This document shows, in pieces, positions 47,501 through 57,091 of a DNA stretch of 64,000 nt. The stretch covers positions 124,001 through 188,000 of the forward strand of contig NZ_CP135015.1 of assembly GCF_039388045.1 (NCBI RefSeq), read 5' to 3'. Source of the stretch: Buchnera_K aphidicola_B. Lineage in GTDB: Bacteria; Pseudomonadota; Gammaproteobacteria; Enterobacterales; Enterobacteriaceae. Positions within the stretch are counted from its first letter, which is position 1; every line of letters begins with the position of its first letter. The position numbers and the translations under genes are program-made. The notes under the pieces are model-generated. The model had not been told where the DNA came from and did no database searches. It saw nothing but the letters and a program-made list of their open reading frames with translations.

Positions 47501-47814
47501 AAAAAGCTTTTATTTATACAAAAGGTTTGCGTATTAAACATTTAAATTCTAGTTTTTGTAATAAAAAAATATGTGTTTTTGGTATAATTTCTTCTATTAA
47601 AATTAAATTTATAAAAGATAATAAACGTATTGCTATTTTAATAATAAACGATCATTTTGATAAATTATCAGTGATAATTTATGATGTTTTATTAAATAAA
47701 ATTGAAAATATTTTAGATAAAGATAATGTAATAGTTATTTTTGGTACTTTAAGAATGAATAAATTTATTAATAAATTTAATTTAATTGCTTTTACTTGTA
47801 AAATTATTACGTGA
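44590..47814 (+). CDS. dnaE: DNA polymerase III alpha subunit, C-terminal domain missing
   Basis: DnaE is the replicative polymerase. PHP domain at the N-terminus (FIHLRVHSDYSLVEGLAKP); polymerase aspartates in MPDFDIDFCMEKRD and in DKSDIEKIGLVKFDFLGL; finger and helix-hairpin-helix regions follow. A clamp-binding-like QVRLF (near residue 920) replaces E. coli QADMF. The OB fold is present but the protein ends at 1074 residues, about 85 short of E. coli, so the tau-binding C-terminal domain is gone. An in-frame A13 tract is at 46324-46336. Start is TTG 44590 with AGG 9 bases upstream. Its last 33 bases overlap convergent proS. Confidence 0.95.
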   Translation: MQPKFIHLRVHSDYSLVEGLAKPCELLHHANTLNMPAIAITDYNNFYGVIKFYQAAYKYGIKPIIGIDVLCSSKIMKNENYKITLLAKNNTGYKNLIALISKSYIEKINNSQAIIKQNWLKKYHKGIIILSGGIFGDIGKSIIFNNDKNIILCLEFYKKYFANNFYIEITKTGRINELLYLNKVIKLSVLYNIPVVATNDVCFIRKNDFYAHKIRVAINQSCTLNSLHFVHNYSDQQYMRSELEMCAIFSDLPNSLQNSVEIAKRCNVNICLDQYFLPNFPTGIKNSYDFLKNKSKCGLKIRLKSLYPKKKKRISKSVKYFKRLYHELNVIKKMGFLDYFLIVMEFIQWAKNKNIPVGPGRGSGAGSLVAYALNITELDPITFKLLFERFLNPERVSMPDFDIDFCMEKRDKVIEHVVKRYGKKSVAQIITFGTMTAKAVIRDVGRVLGYPYGFINHISKLIPLDVGITLEKVLSLECAFTDLYYNDDEVKIIVNLAKQLEGVTRNVGKHAGGLVIAPTKIIDFVPVYCDDSGNNPVTQFDKSDIEKIGLVKFDFLGLRTLTIMHRTIKMINKKFKLSKKKKININSINLYDKNSFDLLRTGNTRGVFQLESLGIQDLIKRLQPDCFEDIVSLVALFRPGPLQSGMVDNFINRKNGREVIFYPDKKWQHRLLKPILQSTYGIILYQEQVMKIAQVLAGFTLGSADILRRAMSKKDIKDMNKQRLAFKTGAIRNGISSTFALKIFNLLNKFSGYGFNKSHSVAYALISYQTLWLKTHYPSQFLASVMTAEMDNKEKLIALVEEAHLFNIKIISPNINKSKYYFHVHDSGNIVYGLGAINGIGKNAIFYLIKERNINGKYINFYDILKRTDRAIITKNIFKKLIFSGAFDCLKLDRFFLKNNLEYFLNWSKQYWKNKLNKQVRLFIDENYELIELQYKFLNHKISWSNLEKLYFEREALGFYLTGNPINEYFKKAFIYTKGLRIKHLNSSFCNKKICVFGIISSIKIKFIKDNKRIAILIINDHFDKLSVIIYDVLLNKIENILDKDNVIVIFGTLRMNKFINKFNLIAFTCKIIT

Positions 47815-48999
47815 TTTTTTTTTTAATATTTTATGTATGTATTTAAATATATCTTTAATTTTGAATATTTTTTTTTCTCCTGTTTTTCTATTTTGATATT
47901 CTAATTCTTTATTTTGAATATATTTATTACTGACTATAATATTATGTGGAATTCCTATTAATTCTATTTCTGAAAAAATTATCCCTGTTCTTTCTATTTT
48001 ATCATAAAAAAATACATCAATATTTTGTTCTTTAAAGGTTTTATATATTTTTTCTGATATTAATTTAACTTTTTTATTTTTCTTTATTTGTATAGGTATT
48101 ATAGATACAGTAAAAGGCGCAATAGCATTAGGCCAAATTATACCCTTATGATCATTATTTTGTTCAATAATAGCTGCAATTAATCTCGTAATGCCTATAC
48201 CATAACAACCCATATATATATATTTTTTATTTTTATTATTATCTTTAGTGTATATATTCATAATTTTGGAATATTTTACACCTAATTGAAATATATGACC
48301 TATTTCAAGTTTTTTTTTTTTTATTTTTTTTTTTTTTTTAATATTTTGCATACTTTCTGTAATAGTTACAAATTCATGTGATAAACCATCACCAATATTA
48401 CCACCATCTGCTTTTTCAATTTTAAATTGTACATTCATTTTTTTAAATATTTTTTTATATATTTTGGACATTTTTTTGTAGGTTTTTTGTAAAGATTTTT
48501 TACTTATGTCGAAAGAATATGCATCTTTCATAATAAATTCTTTAGAACGTATTACACCATAACTTGGCCGAATTTCATCTCTAAATTTCGTTTGAATTTG
48601 AAAAAATAATATAGGAATATTTTGGAAAATTTTGACATTTTTTTTTATTAATTGGGTAATTATTTCCTCATTGGTTGGTGATAATATAAATTTTTTTTTT
48701 TTACGATCATTAATTTTAAATAACTCTTTACCATATAATTTTAAACGACCGCTTTTTTTCCATATTTCTGACGATTGTAAAATTGGCATATATATTTCTA
48801 TACCATTAATTTTTTTCATATAATATCTAATTATTCTTTTAATTTTTTTTAATATCCTGTATCCTAAAGGCAACCAGGTGTATAAACCTGAAGAGTTTTT
48901 TTGAATTATACCAGATCTTAACATGTATTCATTACTGATTAGTTCAGCGTTTTGAGGTTTTTCTTTGATAGTAAATAATGGATATTTAGTAATTCGCAT
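47782..48999 (-). CDS. proS: Prolyl-tRNA synthetase without editing domain
   Basis: ProRS attaches proline to its tRNA. Class II motifs are present: motif 1 region YMLRSGIIQKNSSGLYTWLPLG, motif 2 TKFRDEIRPSYGVIRSKEFIMKDAYSFD, motif 3 MGCYGIGITRL, and a C-terminal anticodon-binding domain. Bacterial ProRS of this type has about 570 residues; this has 405. The roughly 170-residue INS editing domain between motifs 2 and 3 is replaced by a short lysine linker (IKKKKKIKKKK) encoded by poly(A) runs of 16 and 13. The enzyme should charge proline but cannot itself clear Ala-tRNA(Pro). Confidence 0.95.
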   Translation of the reverse strand: MRITKYPLFTIKEKPQNAELISNEYMLRSGIIQKNSSGLYTWLPLGYRILKKIKRIIRYYMKKINGIEIYMPILQSSEIWKKSGRLKLYGKELFKINDRKKKKFILSPTNEEIITQLIKKNVKIFQNIPILFFQIQTKFRDEIRPSYGVIRSKEFIMKDAYSFDISKKSLQKTYKKMSKIYKKIFKKMNVQFKIEKADGGNIGDGLSHEFVTITESMQNIKKKKKIKKKKLEIGHIFQLGVKYSKIMNIYTKDNNKNKKYIYMGCYGIGITRLIAAIIEQNNDHKGIIWPNAIAPFTVSIIPIQIKKNKKVKLISEKIYKTFKEQNIDVFFYDKIERTGIIFSEIELIGIPHNIIVSNKYIQNKELEYQNRKTGEKKIFKIKDIFKYIHKILKKKSRNNFTSKSN

Positions 49000-49180
49000 A
49001 TTATATATATTTTATTAATGGATTTTAAAAATTATAACATATTTTTTTTTTTTTTTNCTTTTTTTTTTTAAAAATTATATTTATATATTTTATTGTATTA
49101 TGTACATTAAATATATTATAATATTTAAAGAATATTTTTATTTTTAATAATAACTTTTTAAATTAATAAATATGTGTGGT

Positions 49181-50263
49181 ATGAATAGTGAACAAAAAAC
49201 AGAAAAACCAACTTCTTATAGATTAAAAAAAAATCGCGAAATTGGAAATAACATTTATTTTAAGGAGCTTAATACTTTAGTAATATTATTAACAATAATA
49301 GCATATTTTTGGATATATAAAAAAAAAATAACTTCTAATTTAATTAATGTATTGCAATATAGTTTAAAGTTTGATTTATCTTATTTTGGTGAGTTTTTTT
49401 ATTTTATATTTATTCATTTTTTGTATATTTTTTGTATTATATTTTTGGTAAATATATTTTTTCCATTATTGCAAGGTCATAAATTTGTAAAATTTAATAA
49501 ACTGATTATAAATTTTAAAAATATTAGTTTGAAACAAAGATTGATGAATATTTTTTCTTTTAACAAGATATATGAATCTCTGAATTGTATGATGAAAATT
49601 TTACTTATGAATTTGATTTATATAATTTATTGTGTAATTTTATATGAGCAATTATTTATATTATCTGTAAATAACACATTTAAAAATACTATATCAATAT
49701 ATACTTATATAGTATATGTTTTTTATCTTTTACTGTTATTTTCTTATTTACCAATTGTTATATTTGATATTATATCTACTAAAATAAATTATTTTAATCT
49801 TTTAAGTATGACAAAAACAGAAGTAAAAGAAGAGAAAAAATTTTTAGAAGGTAATGATTTAAATAAAAAACGTATTTTCAAAAATATGCATGAACTTATT
49901 GAAAATAATAATATAAAGAATTTTTTACATTCCGATATTTTTTTTATTGATACAAAAAAAAAGAAGCTTATTTCTATCAGATATAATATTGAAAAAAATA
50001 ATTTACAATTAATTTTTAAAATTTCTGGTTTAATAATATTTAAAATAAAAAAATTAGCAAAAGATAATAAAATCCCAATTGTGCGATCTTCTCATTTAAT
50101 AAAAATTTTATATAAAAATTTACATATTAATCAAAAAGTACCTGATTGTCATGCAGGAGAAATTATAAAAATTATTAATTGGATAAAAATATTTAACAAA
50201 TGGAAAAAATATGGTGGCTTATATCCTAAAAAACCTTCTTCTTTTGTGTTTCATGTGTTGTAA
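49181..50263 (+). CDS. flhB: Flagellar export apparatus protein FlhB, cleavage motif lost
   Basis: FlhB is an inner-membrane part of the flagellar type III export gate and switches substrate class. The N-terminus EQKTEKPTSYRLKKNREIG fits the family (E. coli EDKTEAPTPHRLEKAREEG). Four hydrophobic segments occur at about residues 30-45, 75-100, 140-165 and 175-200. The cytoplasmic domain starts MTKTEVKEEKKFLEGN. The autocleavage NPTH motif is replaced by TKKK (residues 258-261, bases 49952-49963). Start at ATG 49181; an ATG three codons earlier is in frame. flhA follows 19 bases later. Confidence 0.9.
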   Translation: MNSEQKTEKPTSYRLKKNREIGNNIYFKELNTLVILLTIIAYFWIYKKKITSNLINVLQYSLKFDLSYFGEFFYFIFIHFLYIFCIIFLVNIFFPLLQGHKFVKFNKLIINFKNISLKQRLMNIFSFNKIYESLNCMMKILLMNLIYIIYCVILYEQLFILSVNNTFKNTISIYTYIVYVFYLLLLFSYLPIVIFDIISTKINYFNLLSMTKTEVKEEKKFLEGNDLNKKRIFKNMHELIENNNIKNFLHSDIFFIDTKKKKLISIRYNIEKNNLQLIFKISGLIIFKIKKLAKDNKIPIVRSSHLIKILYKNLHINQKVPDCHAGEIIKIINWIKIFNKWKKYGGLYPKKPSSFVFHVL

Positions 50264-50282
50264 ATTTTGGAAAAAAATTTAA

Positions 50283-52376
50283 ATGAATAAGTTACGTTCT
50301 TTATTTTTTAATATGCGTGATTTTGAACTAATTTCTTGGAAAACTTTAATTACCCCTATTTTTGTTTTAATTTTATTAATTATGATTATTTTACCTTTAC
50401 CACCGTTTTTTTTAGATTTGTTATTTACTTTTAATATTTCTATTTCAGTAATAATATTATTAGTAACTATGTTTGTGCATAATATTTTGGATTTTTCTGG
50501 TTTTCCAGTTATTTTATTATTTATAACATTATTGCGTGTTTTTTTAAATGTAGCGTCTGCAAGAGCTATTCTTTTGTATGGTCATAATGGTACTTGCGCT
50601 GTTGGTCATGTCATTGAATCTTTTGGTAAGTTTTTAGTTGGTGGAAATTTTTCTATTGGAATAATAATATTTATAATATTAGTAATAATTAATTTTATGG
50701 TTATTACTAAAGGTGCTGAAAGAGTTGCTGAAGTAAATGCGCGTTTTATATTAGATAGTATGCCAGGTAAACAAATGTCTGTAGATTCTGATTTAAATGC
50801 TGGAATAATAAATAATGATCAAGCTAAGAAAAAACGCAAAAATATTTCTAAAGAATCTGATTTTTATGGTTCTATGGATGGTGCAAGCAAATTTATAAGA
50901 GGTGATGCTATTGCTAGTATTTTAATATTAGTGGTAAATATTTTTGGAGGTTTGATTATTGGTGTAATGCAACATGGTTTAACACTTTTTCAGGCTTTAG
51001 ATATTTATACTTTGTTGACTATTGGTGATGGTTTAGTTGCACAAATACCTGCATTAGTTATTTCTACAGCAGCTGGGATTATTGTAACTCGAGTAAATTG
51101 CAAACAAGATTTAAGTTTTCAAATTGTAGAACAGTTATTTTATAATCCTAAAGTTATTTTTTTTAGTGCTATGGTTATAGGTGTTTTTGGTTTAATACCA
51201 GGTATGCCTAATTTTGTTTTTTTATCTTTTTCTTCTGTAATGTTTTTTATATTTTATAAAATATGGGACTTAAATGATATTAAAAATAATTATGCATGGC
51301 AAGATGATCAAATAAAATCGAAATATTTGTCTAATATTTCTTGGGATGATATGAAATTAGAAGATATTATAAGACTCGAGTTAGGAGATAATTTATCTTA
51401 TTTATTAATTGATAAAAAAAAAAAAATAAAATTTTTACATCTTATTACTGTCATAAGACAAAATATTGCTAATGATGTTGGTTTTTTACCTCCTTCTATA
51501 CATATTTGTAATAATTTTAATCTCGGCGCTTTTGAATATCGTTTTTATATAAAAGGAATAGAAATATCTACAGGTGAGATTTTTTTTGATTTAATTATGG
51601 CCGCTGATTTAGGTGGGGCTAAGAAAAATATTTTCTTAAATAAAATTTTAAAGCCAACATTTGGTTTTACAGGTTTTTGGATTGAAAAATCTTTAAAAAA
51701 TTTAGCTAAAGAATCAGGATATACTATTTTAAAAATTGAATCTATTATTGTTATGCACTTAAAATATATTATTTTGCAAAATATTCATGAGTTATTGGGA
51801 AGAAATGAAGTTAAAAAAATATTATATATAATTAATAAATCATATTTTAAGTTTGCAAAAGATTTAATTCCTAAATTAATTTCTTTAACGACGTTTCATG
51901 CAGTTCTTAAAAATTTACTTCATGAACGTATTTTTATTAAAGATATGTATACTATTATTGAATCTTTATTAGAATTTACAAATATTAATAACGGAAATAT
52001 AAATGATTTAGTTGCCACTGTTAGAATTTCTTTAGGTAAATATATTACACAAAAATTTTTTTATAATCATGATGTAATTAAAGTTATAGGTTTAAATAAT
52101 ACTTTAGAAGATTTATTGTTAAAAATTATTAAAGATGATAATAGTTTAATTATTGATCCTATATTATCTAAAAATATAATAGAACAAGCTAAAATAGCTA
52201 TTTTCAATCAAATGAAAATTAAAGCGCCATTAGTTTTATTAGTAAATCATAGATTAAGATTTTTTTTAGCTAAATTTTTTAGTTTATCTTTTAATAATCT
52301 TACAGTTTTATCTGTTATGGAAATTGTATCTAATAAGAAAATTTGTATTACGAATTTTATTAATTATACATATTAA
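50283..52376 (+). CDS. flhA: Flagellar export apparatus protein FlhA
   Basis: FlhA forms the nonameric export gate ring of the flagellar type III system. About eight transmembrane segments fill residues 20-330, with the FHIPEP-family loop EVNARFILDSMPGKQMSVDSDLNAGIINNDQA at about 150-180 and DGASKFIRGDAIASI following it. The C-terminal cytosolic domain (about 350-697) is complete. 697 residues (E. coli 692). It belongs with flhB, 19 bases upstream. Buchnera uses such basal-body structures without a filament. Confidence 0.95.
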   Translation: MNKLRSLFFNMRDFELISWKTLITPIFVLILLIMIILPLPPFFLDLLFTFNISISVIILLVTMFVHNILDFSGFPVILLFITLLRVFLNVASARAILLYGHNGTCAVGHVIESFGKFLVGGNFSIGIIIFIILVIINFMVITKGAERVAEVNARFILDSMPGKQMSVDSDLNAGIINNDQAKKKRKNISKESDFYGSMDGASKFIRGDAIASILILVVNIFGGLIIGVMQHGLTLFQALDIYTLLTIGDGLVAQIPALVISTAAGIIVTRVNCKQDLSFQIVEQLFYNPKVIFFSAMVIGVFGLIPGMPNFVFLSFSSVMFFIFYKIWDLNDIKNNYAWQDDQIKSKYLSNISWDDMKLEDIIRLELGDNLSYLLIDKKKKIKFLHLITVIRQNIANDVGFLPPSIHICNNFNLGAFEYRFYIKGIEISTGEIFFDLIMAADLGGAKKNIFLNKILKPTFGFTGFWIEKSLKNLAKESGYTILKIESIIVMHLKYIILQNIHELLGRNEVKKILYIINKSYFKFAKDLIPKLISLTTFHAVLKNLLHERIFIKDMYTIIESLLEFTNINNGNINDLVATVRISLGKYITQKFFYNHDVIKVIGLNNTLEDLLLKIIKDDNSLIIDPILSKNIIEQAKIAIFNQMKIKAPLVLLVNHRLRFFLAKFFSLSFNNLTVLSVMEIVSNKKICITNFINYTY

Positions 52377-52392
52377 TTATATTATATTTTTA

Positions 52393-54111
52393 TTACATTT
52401 GCTTTAATGTGCTAATTCCTAATATATATAATCCTATTTTTAGTGTTTTTTTAATTATTAAAATCAATTTTAAACGGGTTATTTTTTTTTTAATGCTTGC
52501 AAATAAAATTGAATATTTTTCATAAAATAAAGAAAATATTACTGATAAATCATATAAGTAATTACATAATATATGTAAAGATCCCTTTTTTTGGGTTTCT
52601 AATAATATTTCTTCAAATTGTAATAATTTTATAGATATATTTAATTCTGTTTTATTTTTTAATGATATGTATTTTTTTTTTAAATATTCTTTTTTTTTAA
52701 TTTTTTTGAAAATAGAAATTATACGAGTATATGAGTATTGTATATAAAGAGCGGTATTTCCATTAAAAGATAATATATTTTTCCAATTGAATATGTAGTT
52801 TTTTTCTCTATTTTTTGATAGATCAGAATATTTTATTGCACCTATTCCAATTTTTTCTCCTAAATATTGTAGTTTTTTTTTGGAAATAGTAGGTTTTTTT
52901 TTTAAAATTATTTTTTTTGCATTAATTATAGATTTTTTAATTAATGATGTTAATTTTATTATATTTCCAGATCTGGTTTTAAAAGGTTTATTATTTTCTT
53001 TTAACATCATGCCAAAGTTATGGTGTTCGAGAATCATATTTTTTGGAATATAACCTGCTTTTTTACTTATTTCCCAAACTTGTTGTAAATGTCTTTTTTG
53101 ACGAGAATCTACATAATATATTATACGTTTAGCTTTTAATTTTTTATATCTGTATTTTATACAAGCAATATCTATTGTGGTATATAAAAATGATCCGTTT
53201 TTTTTTTGTATTACTACGCCCATATTTTGACCATTTTTATTTTTAAATTTTTTTAAAAAAACTATTATTTTTCCATTTTTTCGAATTGCTATTTTTTTTT
53301 TAATAAGATCTTTTATTATTTTAGGAATCATATAATTATATGAACTTTCACCCATAATGTGTTTTTTTTTTAAATTTACTTGTAATTTTTTATATATTTT
53401 TTGATTTTTTTTTATTGTTATTTTTACAATTTTTTTCCATATAGATATGTATTTTATATCACCATTTTGTAGTTTTATTGTGCATTGTTTTGCTTTTTTT
53501 TTAAAATTTTTATTTTCATTATATTTTTTTTTAGCTTTGATGTATAAATTGTTTATTTTTTTTAATGATGTATTTTTATTTATTGGTATATGAGATAAGT
53601 ATGCAATTAATATACCAAATTGAATACCCCAATCTCCAATATGATTTACTCGTATTATGTTATATCCTAAAAATTTCATTAAACGAGCGGTAGCATCACC
53701 TAATATAGTAGAGCGCAAATGCCCTACATGCATTTCTTTGGCAATGTTTGGAGAAGAATAATCAATTACGACGGTTTTTTTTTTTTTAAATTCAATATTT
53801 AATCTTTTTGTGAAAATTTTTTTTTGTATGTTTTTTTCTAACCAATTTTTTGCGAAAGATATGTTAATAAACCCTGGTTGTGAAATAATAATTTTAGATA
53901 TTCCTATTAAATTAATATTTTTTGCAATTATAGTAGCTAAATTATATGCGTTGATATTTAATATCTTCGCAATCTTCATAACATTATTTATTTGATATAT
54001 TCCTAAATTTTTATTTATGCTTTTTTGTATTAATGGGGGTTGTATTTTATATATTTTATTTAAAATAAAAGATTTTTTAAATTTTTTTTTTATAAAATAT
54101 TTCATGTTCAT
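52393..54111 (-). CDS. argS: Arginyl-tRNA synthetase
   Basis: ArgRS charges tRNA-Arg; class I. The HIGH motif is HVGH in SSPNIAKEMHVGHLRST (residues about 115-131); the KMSKS equivalent is KPFKTRSGNIIKL, as in the E. coli enzyme; the C-terminal helical anticodon domain is present but diverged. 572 residues (E. coli 577). An in-frame A13 tract lies at 53775-53787, just before the TVVIDYSSPN strand. The ATG has AGG upstream; a second ATG follows two codons on. It ends 16 bases from flhA and is divergent from the 16S gene. Confidence 0.95.
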   Translation of the reverse strand: MNMKYFIKKKFKKSFILNKIYKIQPPLIQKSINKNLGIYQINNVMKIAKILNINAYNLATIIAKNINLIGISKIIISQPGFINISFAKNWLEKNIQKKIFTKRLNIEFKKKKTVVIDYSSPNIAKEMHVGHLRSTILGDATARLMKFLGYNIIRVNHIGDWGIQFGILIAYLSHIPINKNTSLKKINNLYIKAKKKYNENKNFKKKAKQCTIKLQNGDIKYISIWKKIVKITIKKNQKIYKKLQVNLKKKHIMGESSYNYMIPKIIKDLIKKKIAIRKNGKIIVFLKKFKNKNGQNMGVVIQKKNGSFLYTTIDIACIKYRYKKLKAKRIIYYVDSRQKRHLQQVWEISKKAGYIPKNMILEHHNFGMMLKENNKPFKTRSGNIIKLTSLIKKSIINAKKIILKKKPTISKKKLQYLGEKIGIGAIKYSDLSKNREKNYIFNWKNILSFNGNTALYIQYSYTRIISIFKKIKKKEYLKKKYISLKNKTELNISIKLLQFEEILLETQKKGSLHILCNYLYDLSVIFSLFYEKYSILFASIKKKITRLKLILIIKKTLKIGLYILGISTLKQM

Positions 54112-54246
54112 GAAATTTACCTATTATAAATATTTATTAAATTTCTGTTTTAAATAGTAATTTTATTATTATTATGATAATATATCTATCAAATTTATCT
54201 AATTTAAAATTATTTAAAATATTTTATTATAAATAATTAAAATTTG

Positions 54247-54274
54247 TTGACTTTTAAAAAAAAAGCTGTACTAT
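54247..54274 (+). promoter_or_regulatory. Promoter of the 16S rRNA transcript
   Basis: TTGACT at 54247-54252 and TACTAT at 54269-54274 are separated by 16 bases, a good sigma-70 match. It lies about 130 bases upstream of mature 16S, within the 293-base gap after argS. The leader includes a boxA-like site. Confidence 0.75.
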
Positions 54275-54295
54275 TTAAAAAGTTAGGAATACAAA

Positions 54296-54306
54296 GCTCT
54301 TTAAAA
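54296..54306 (+). promoter_or_regulatory. boxA-like antitermination site in the rRNA leader
   Basis: GCTCTTTAAAA closely resembles the enterobacterial rrn boxA core TGCTCTTTAACA, the binding site of the NusB-S10 complex. It lies about 20 bases after the predicted transcription start and about 100 bases before mature 16S. Confidence 0.6.
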
Positions 54307-54404
54307 ATATATCAAATAATTTTTCTGGGTGCTGGTAAATTAAAAACGTTACCTTTTTAAGTAATTTTAAAACTTAAATTGTTTTATTTAAGTTCCAAGT
54401 TTTT

Positions 54405-55946
<1,542 letters not shown>

Positions 55947-56004
55947 CATTTTTTATGTTTTTAATTTATCAGTACTCAGTAAAATTATTTGATGTATATT
56001 TCAC

Positions 56005-56078
56005 AGGCTTGTAGCTCAGTTGGTTAGAGCACACCCCTGATAAGGGTGAGGTCGGTGGTTCAAGTCCACTCAGGCCTA
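56005..56078 (+). tRNA. trnI: tRNA-Ile (GAU)
   Basis: The cloverleaf is close to E. coli ileTUV: acceptor AGGCTTG pairs with CAGGCCT, anticodon loop CCTGATAAG carries GAT, T-arm GGTGGTTCAAGTCCACT. The discriminator A is at 56078 and is followed by TAT, so CCA is not encoded. It is in the usual 16S spacer position. Confidence 0.97.
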
Positions 56079-56110
56079 TATGTTCAACCAATCTTTTTTA
56101 TTTTTAAAAA

Positions 56111-56183
56111 GGGGCTGTAGCTCAGCTGGGAGAGCGCCTGCTTTGCACGCAGGAGGCCAGCGGTTCGATCCCGCTTAGCTCCA
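56111..56183 (+). tRNA. trnA: tRNA-Ala (UGC)
   Basis: Acceptor GGGGCTG pairs with TAGCTCC and keeps the alanine identity pair G3-U70. The anticodon loop TTTGCAC carries TGC and the T-arm is GCGGTTCGATCCCGC. The discriminator A at 56183 is followed by TTA, so CCA is not encoded. It follows tRNA-Ile by 32 bases, the order of the enterobacterial rrn spacer. Confidence 0.97.
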
Positions 56184-56216
56184 TTAATATTAATATTTTA
56201 ATTTTGAGCGTGTAAA

Positions 56217-56939
56217 ATGATTAAAAATAATGATTTTTGTAGAAAAATCATTCTTGATATAGAAACTACTGGTATGAATTTTTCTGGTCCTTTTTATAAA
56301 GGACATAAAATAATAGAAATTGGCGCTGTAGAATTATTTAATAGAAATTTAACTGGTAAAAATTTTCATGTATACATTAATCCAGATAGAATAATAGATG
56401 ATAAAGCTTTCAAAATACATGGAATTGCCGATAATTTTTTAAAAGATAAACCTAAATTTTCTGATATTTTCATAGATTTTTTAAAATTTATTAAAAATTC
56501 TGAAATTATTATACATAATGCAAAGTTTGATATTGGTTTTTTAAATTATGAATTAAATAATTTAAAATTAAATATTCAAAGTGTTAATGAAATATGTAAA
56601 ATAACAGATACTTTAAAAATTGCTAGAAATATGTTTCCAGGTAAAAAAAATAGTTTAGATGCTTTATGCTCTAGGCTTGATATTTCTATTAGAGAACGTT
56701 TTTTACATAGTGCTATTTTAGATGCGCAATTACTAGCTAAAGTTTATTTAATTTTAACTAGCATTCAAAAAAAGATTTTATTTAAAGAAGATTTAAATAA
56801 TAATAATTATAAAGATTATGTGTATTTTAATTCTGAAATATTTTTAAAAAAAGCTAATTTAAAAGAAAAAAATTTACATGAAAGTTATATAAAAAAAATA
56901 CGTAAAAAAACAGGTTTTTGTTTATGGAAAAATAAATAA
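56217..56939 (+). CDS. dnaQ: DNA polymerase III epsilon subunit (proofreading)
   Basis: DnaQ is the 3'-5' proofreading exonuclease of the replicative polymerase. Exo I IILDIETTGMN at residues 11-21, Exo II IIIHNAKFDIGFLNYE, Exo III with HSAILDAQLLAKVY (catalytic His and Asp). The C-terminal tail ending TGFCLWKNK resembles the E. coli end that contacts the alpha subunit. 240 residues (E. coli 243). The order rRNA-dnaQ-tRNA-Asp mirrors the E. coli rrnH-dnaQ-aspV region. Confidence 0.96.
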   Translation: MIKNNDFCRKIILDIETTGMNFSGPFYKGHKIIEIGAVELFNRNLTGKNFHVYINPDRIIDDKAFKIHGIADNFLKDKPKFSDIFIDFLKFIKNSEIIIHNAKFDIGFLNYELNNLKLNIQSVNEICKITDTLKIARNMFPGKKNSLDALCSRLDISIRERFLHSAILDAQLLAKVYLILTSIQKKILFKEDLNNNNYKDYVYFNSEIFLKKANLKEKNLHESYIKKIRKKTGFCLWKNK

Positions 56940-56982
56940 TAATAAATTATTTTAAATAATTATTATATATTTAAAGTTTTAT

Positions 56983-57056
56983 GGTGCGGTAGTTCAGTTG
57001 GTTAGAATATCGGCTTGTCACGCCGGGGGTCACGGGTTCAAGTCCCGTCCGCACCG
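56983..57056 (+). tRNA. trnD: tRNA-Asp (GUC)
   Basis: Acceptor GGTGCGG pairs with CCGCACC; anticodon loop TTGTCAC carries GTC; T-arm CGGGTTCAAGTCCCG. Discriminator G at 57056 is followed by AAT, so CCA is not encoded. It corresponds in position to E. coli aspV beside dnaQ. Confidence 0.97.
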
Positions 57057-57091
57057 AATTATTAATTGGTGGATTTATTTTCTATAAAAAT

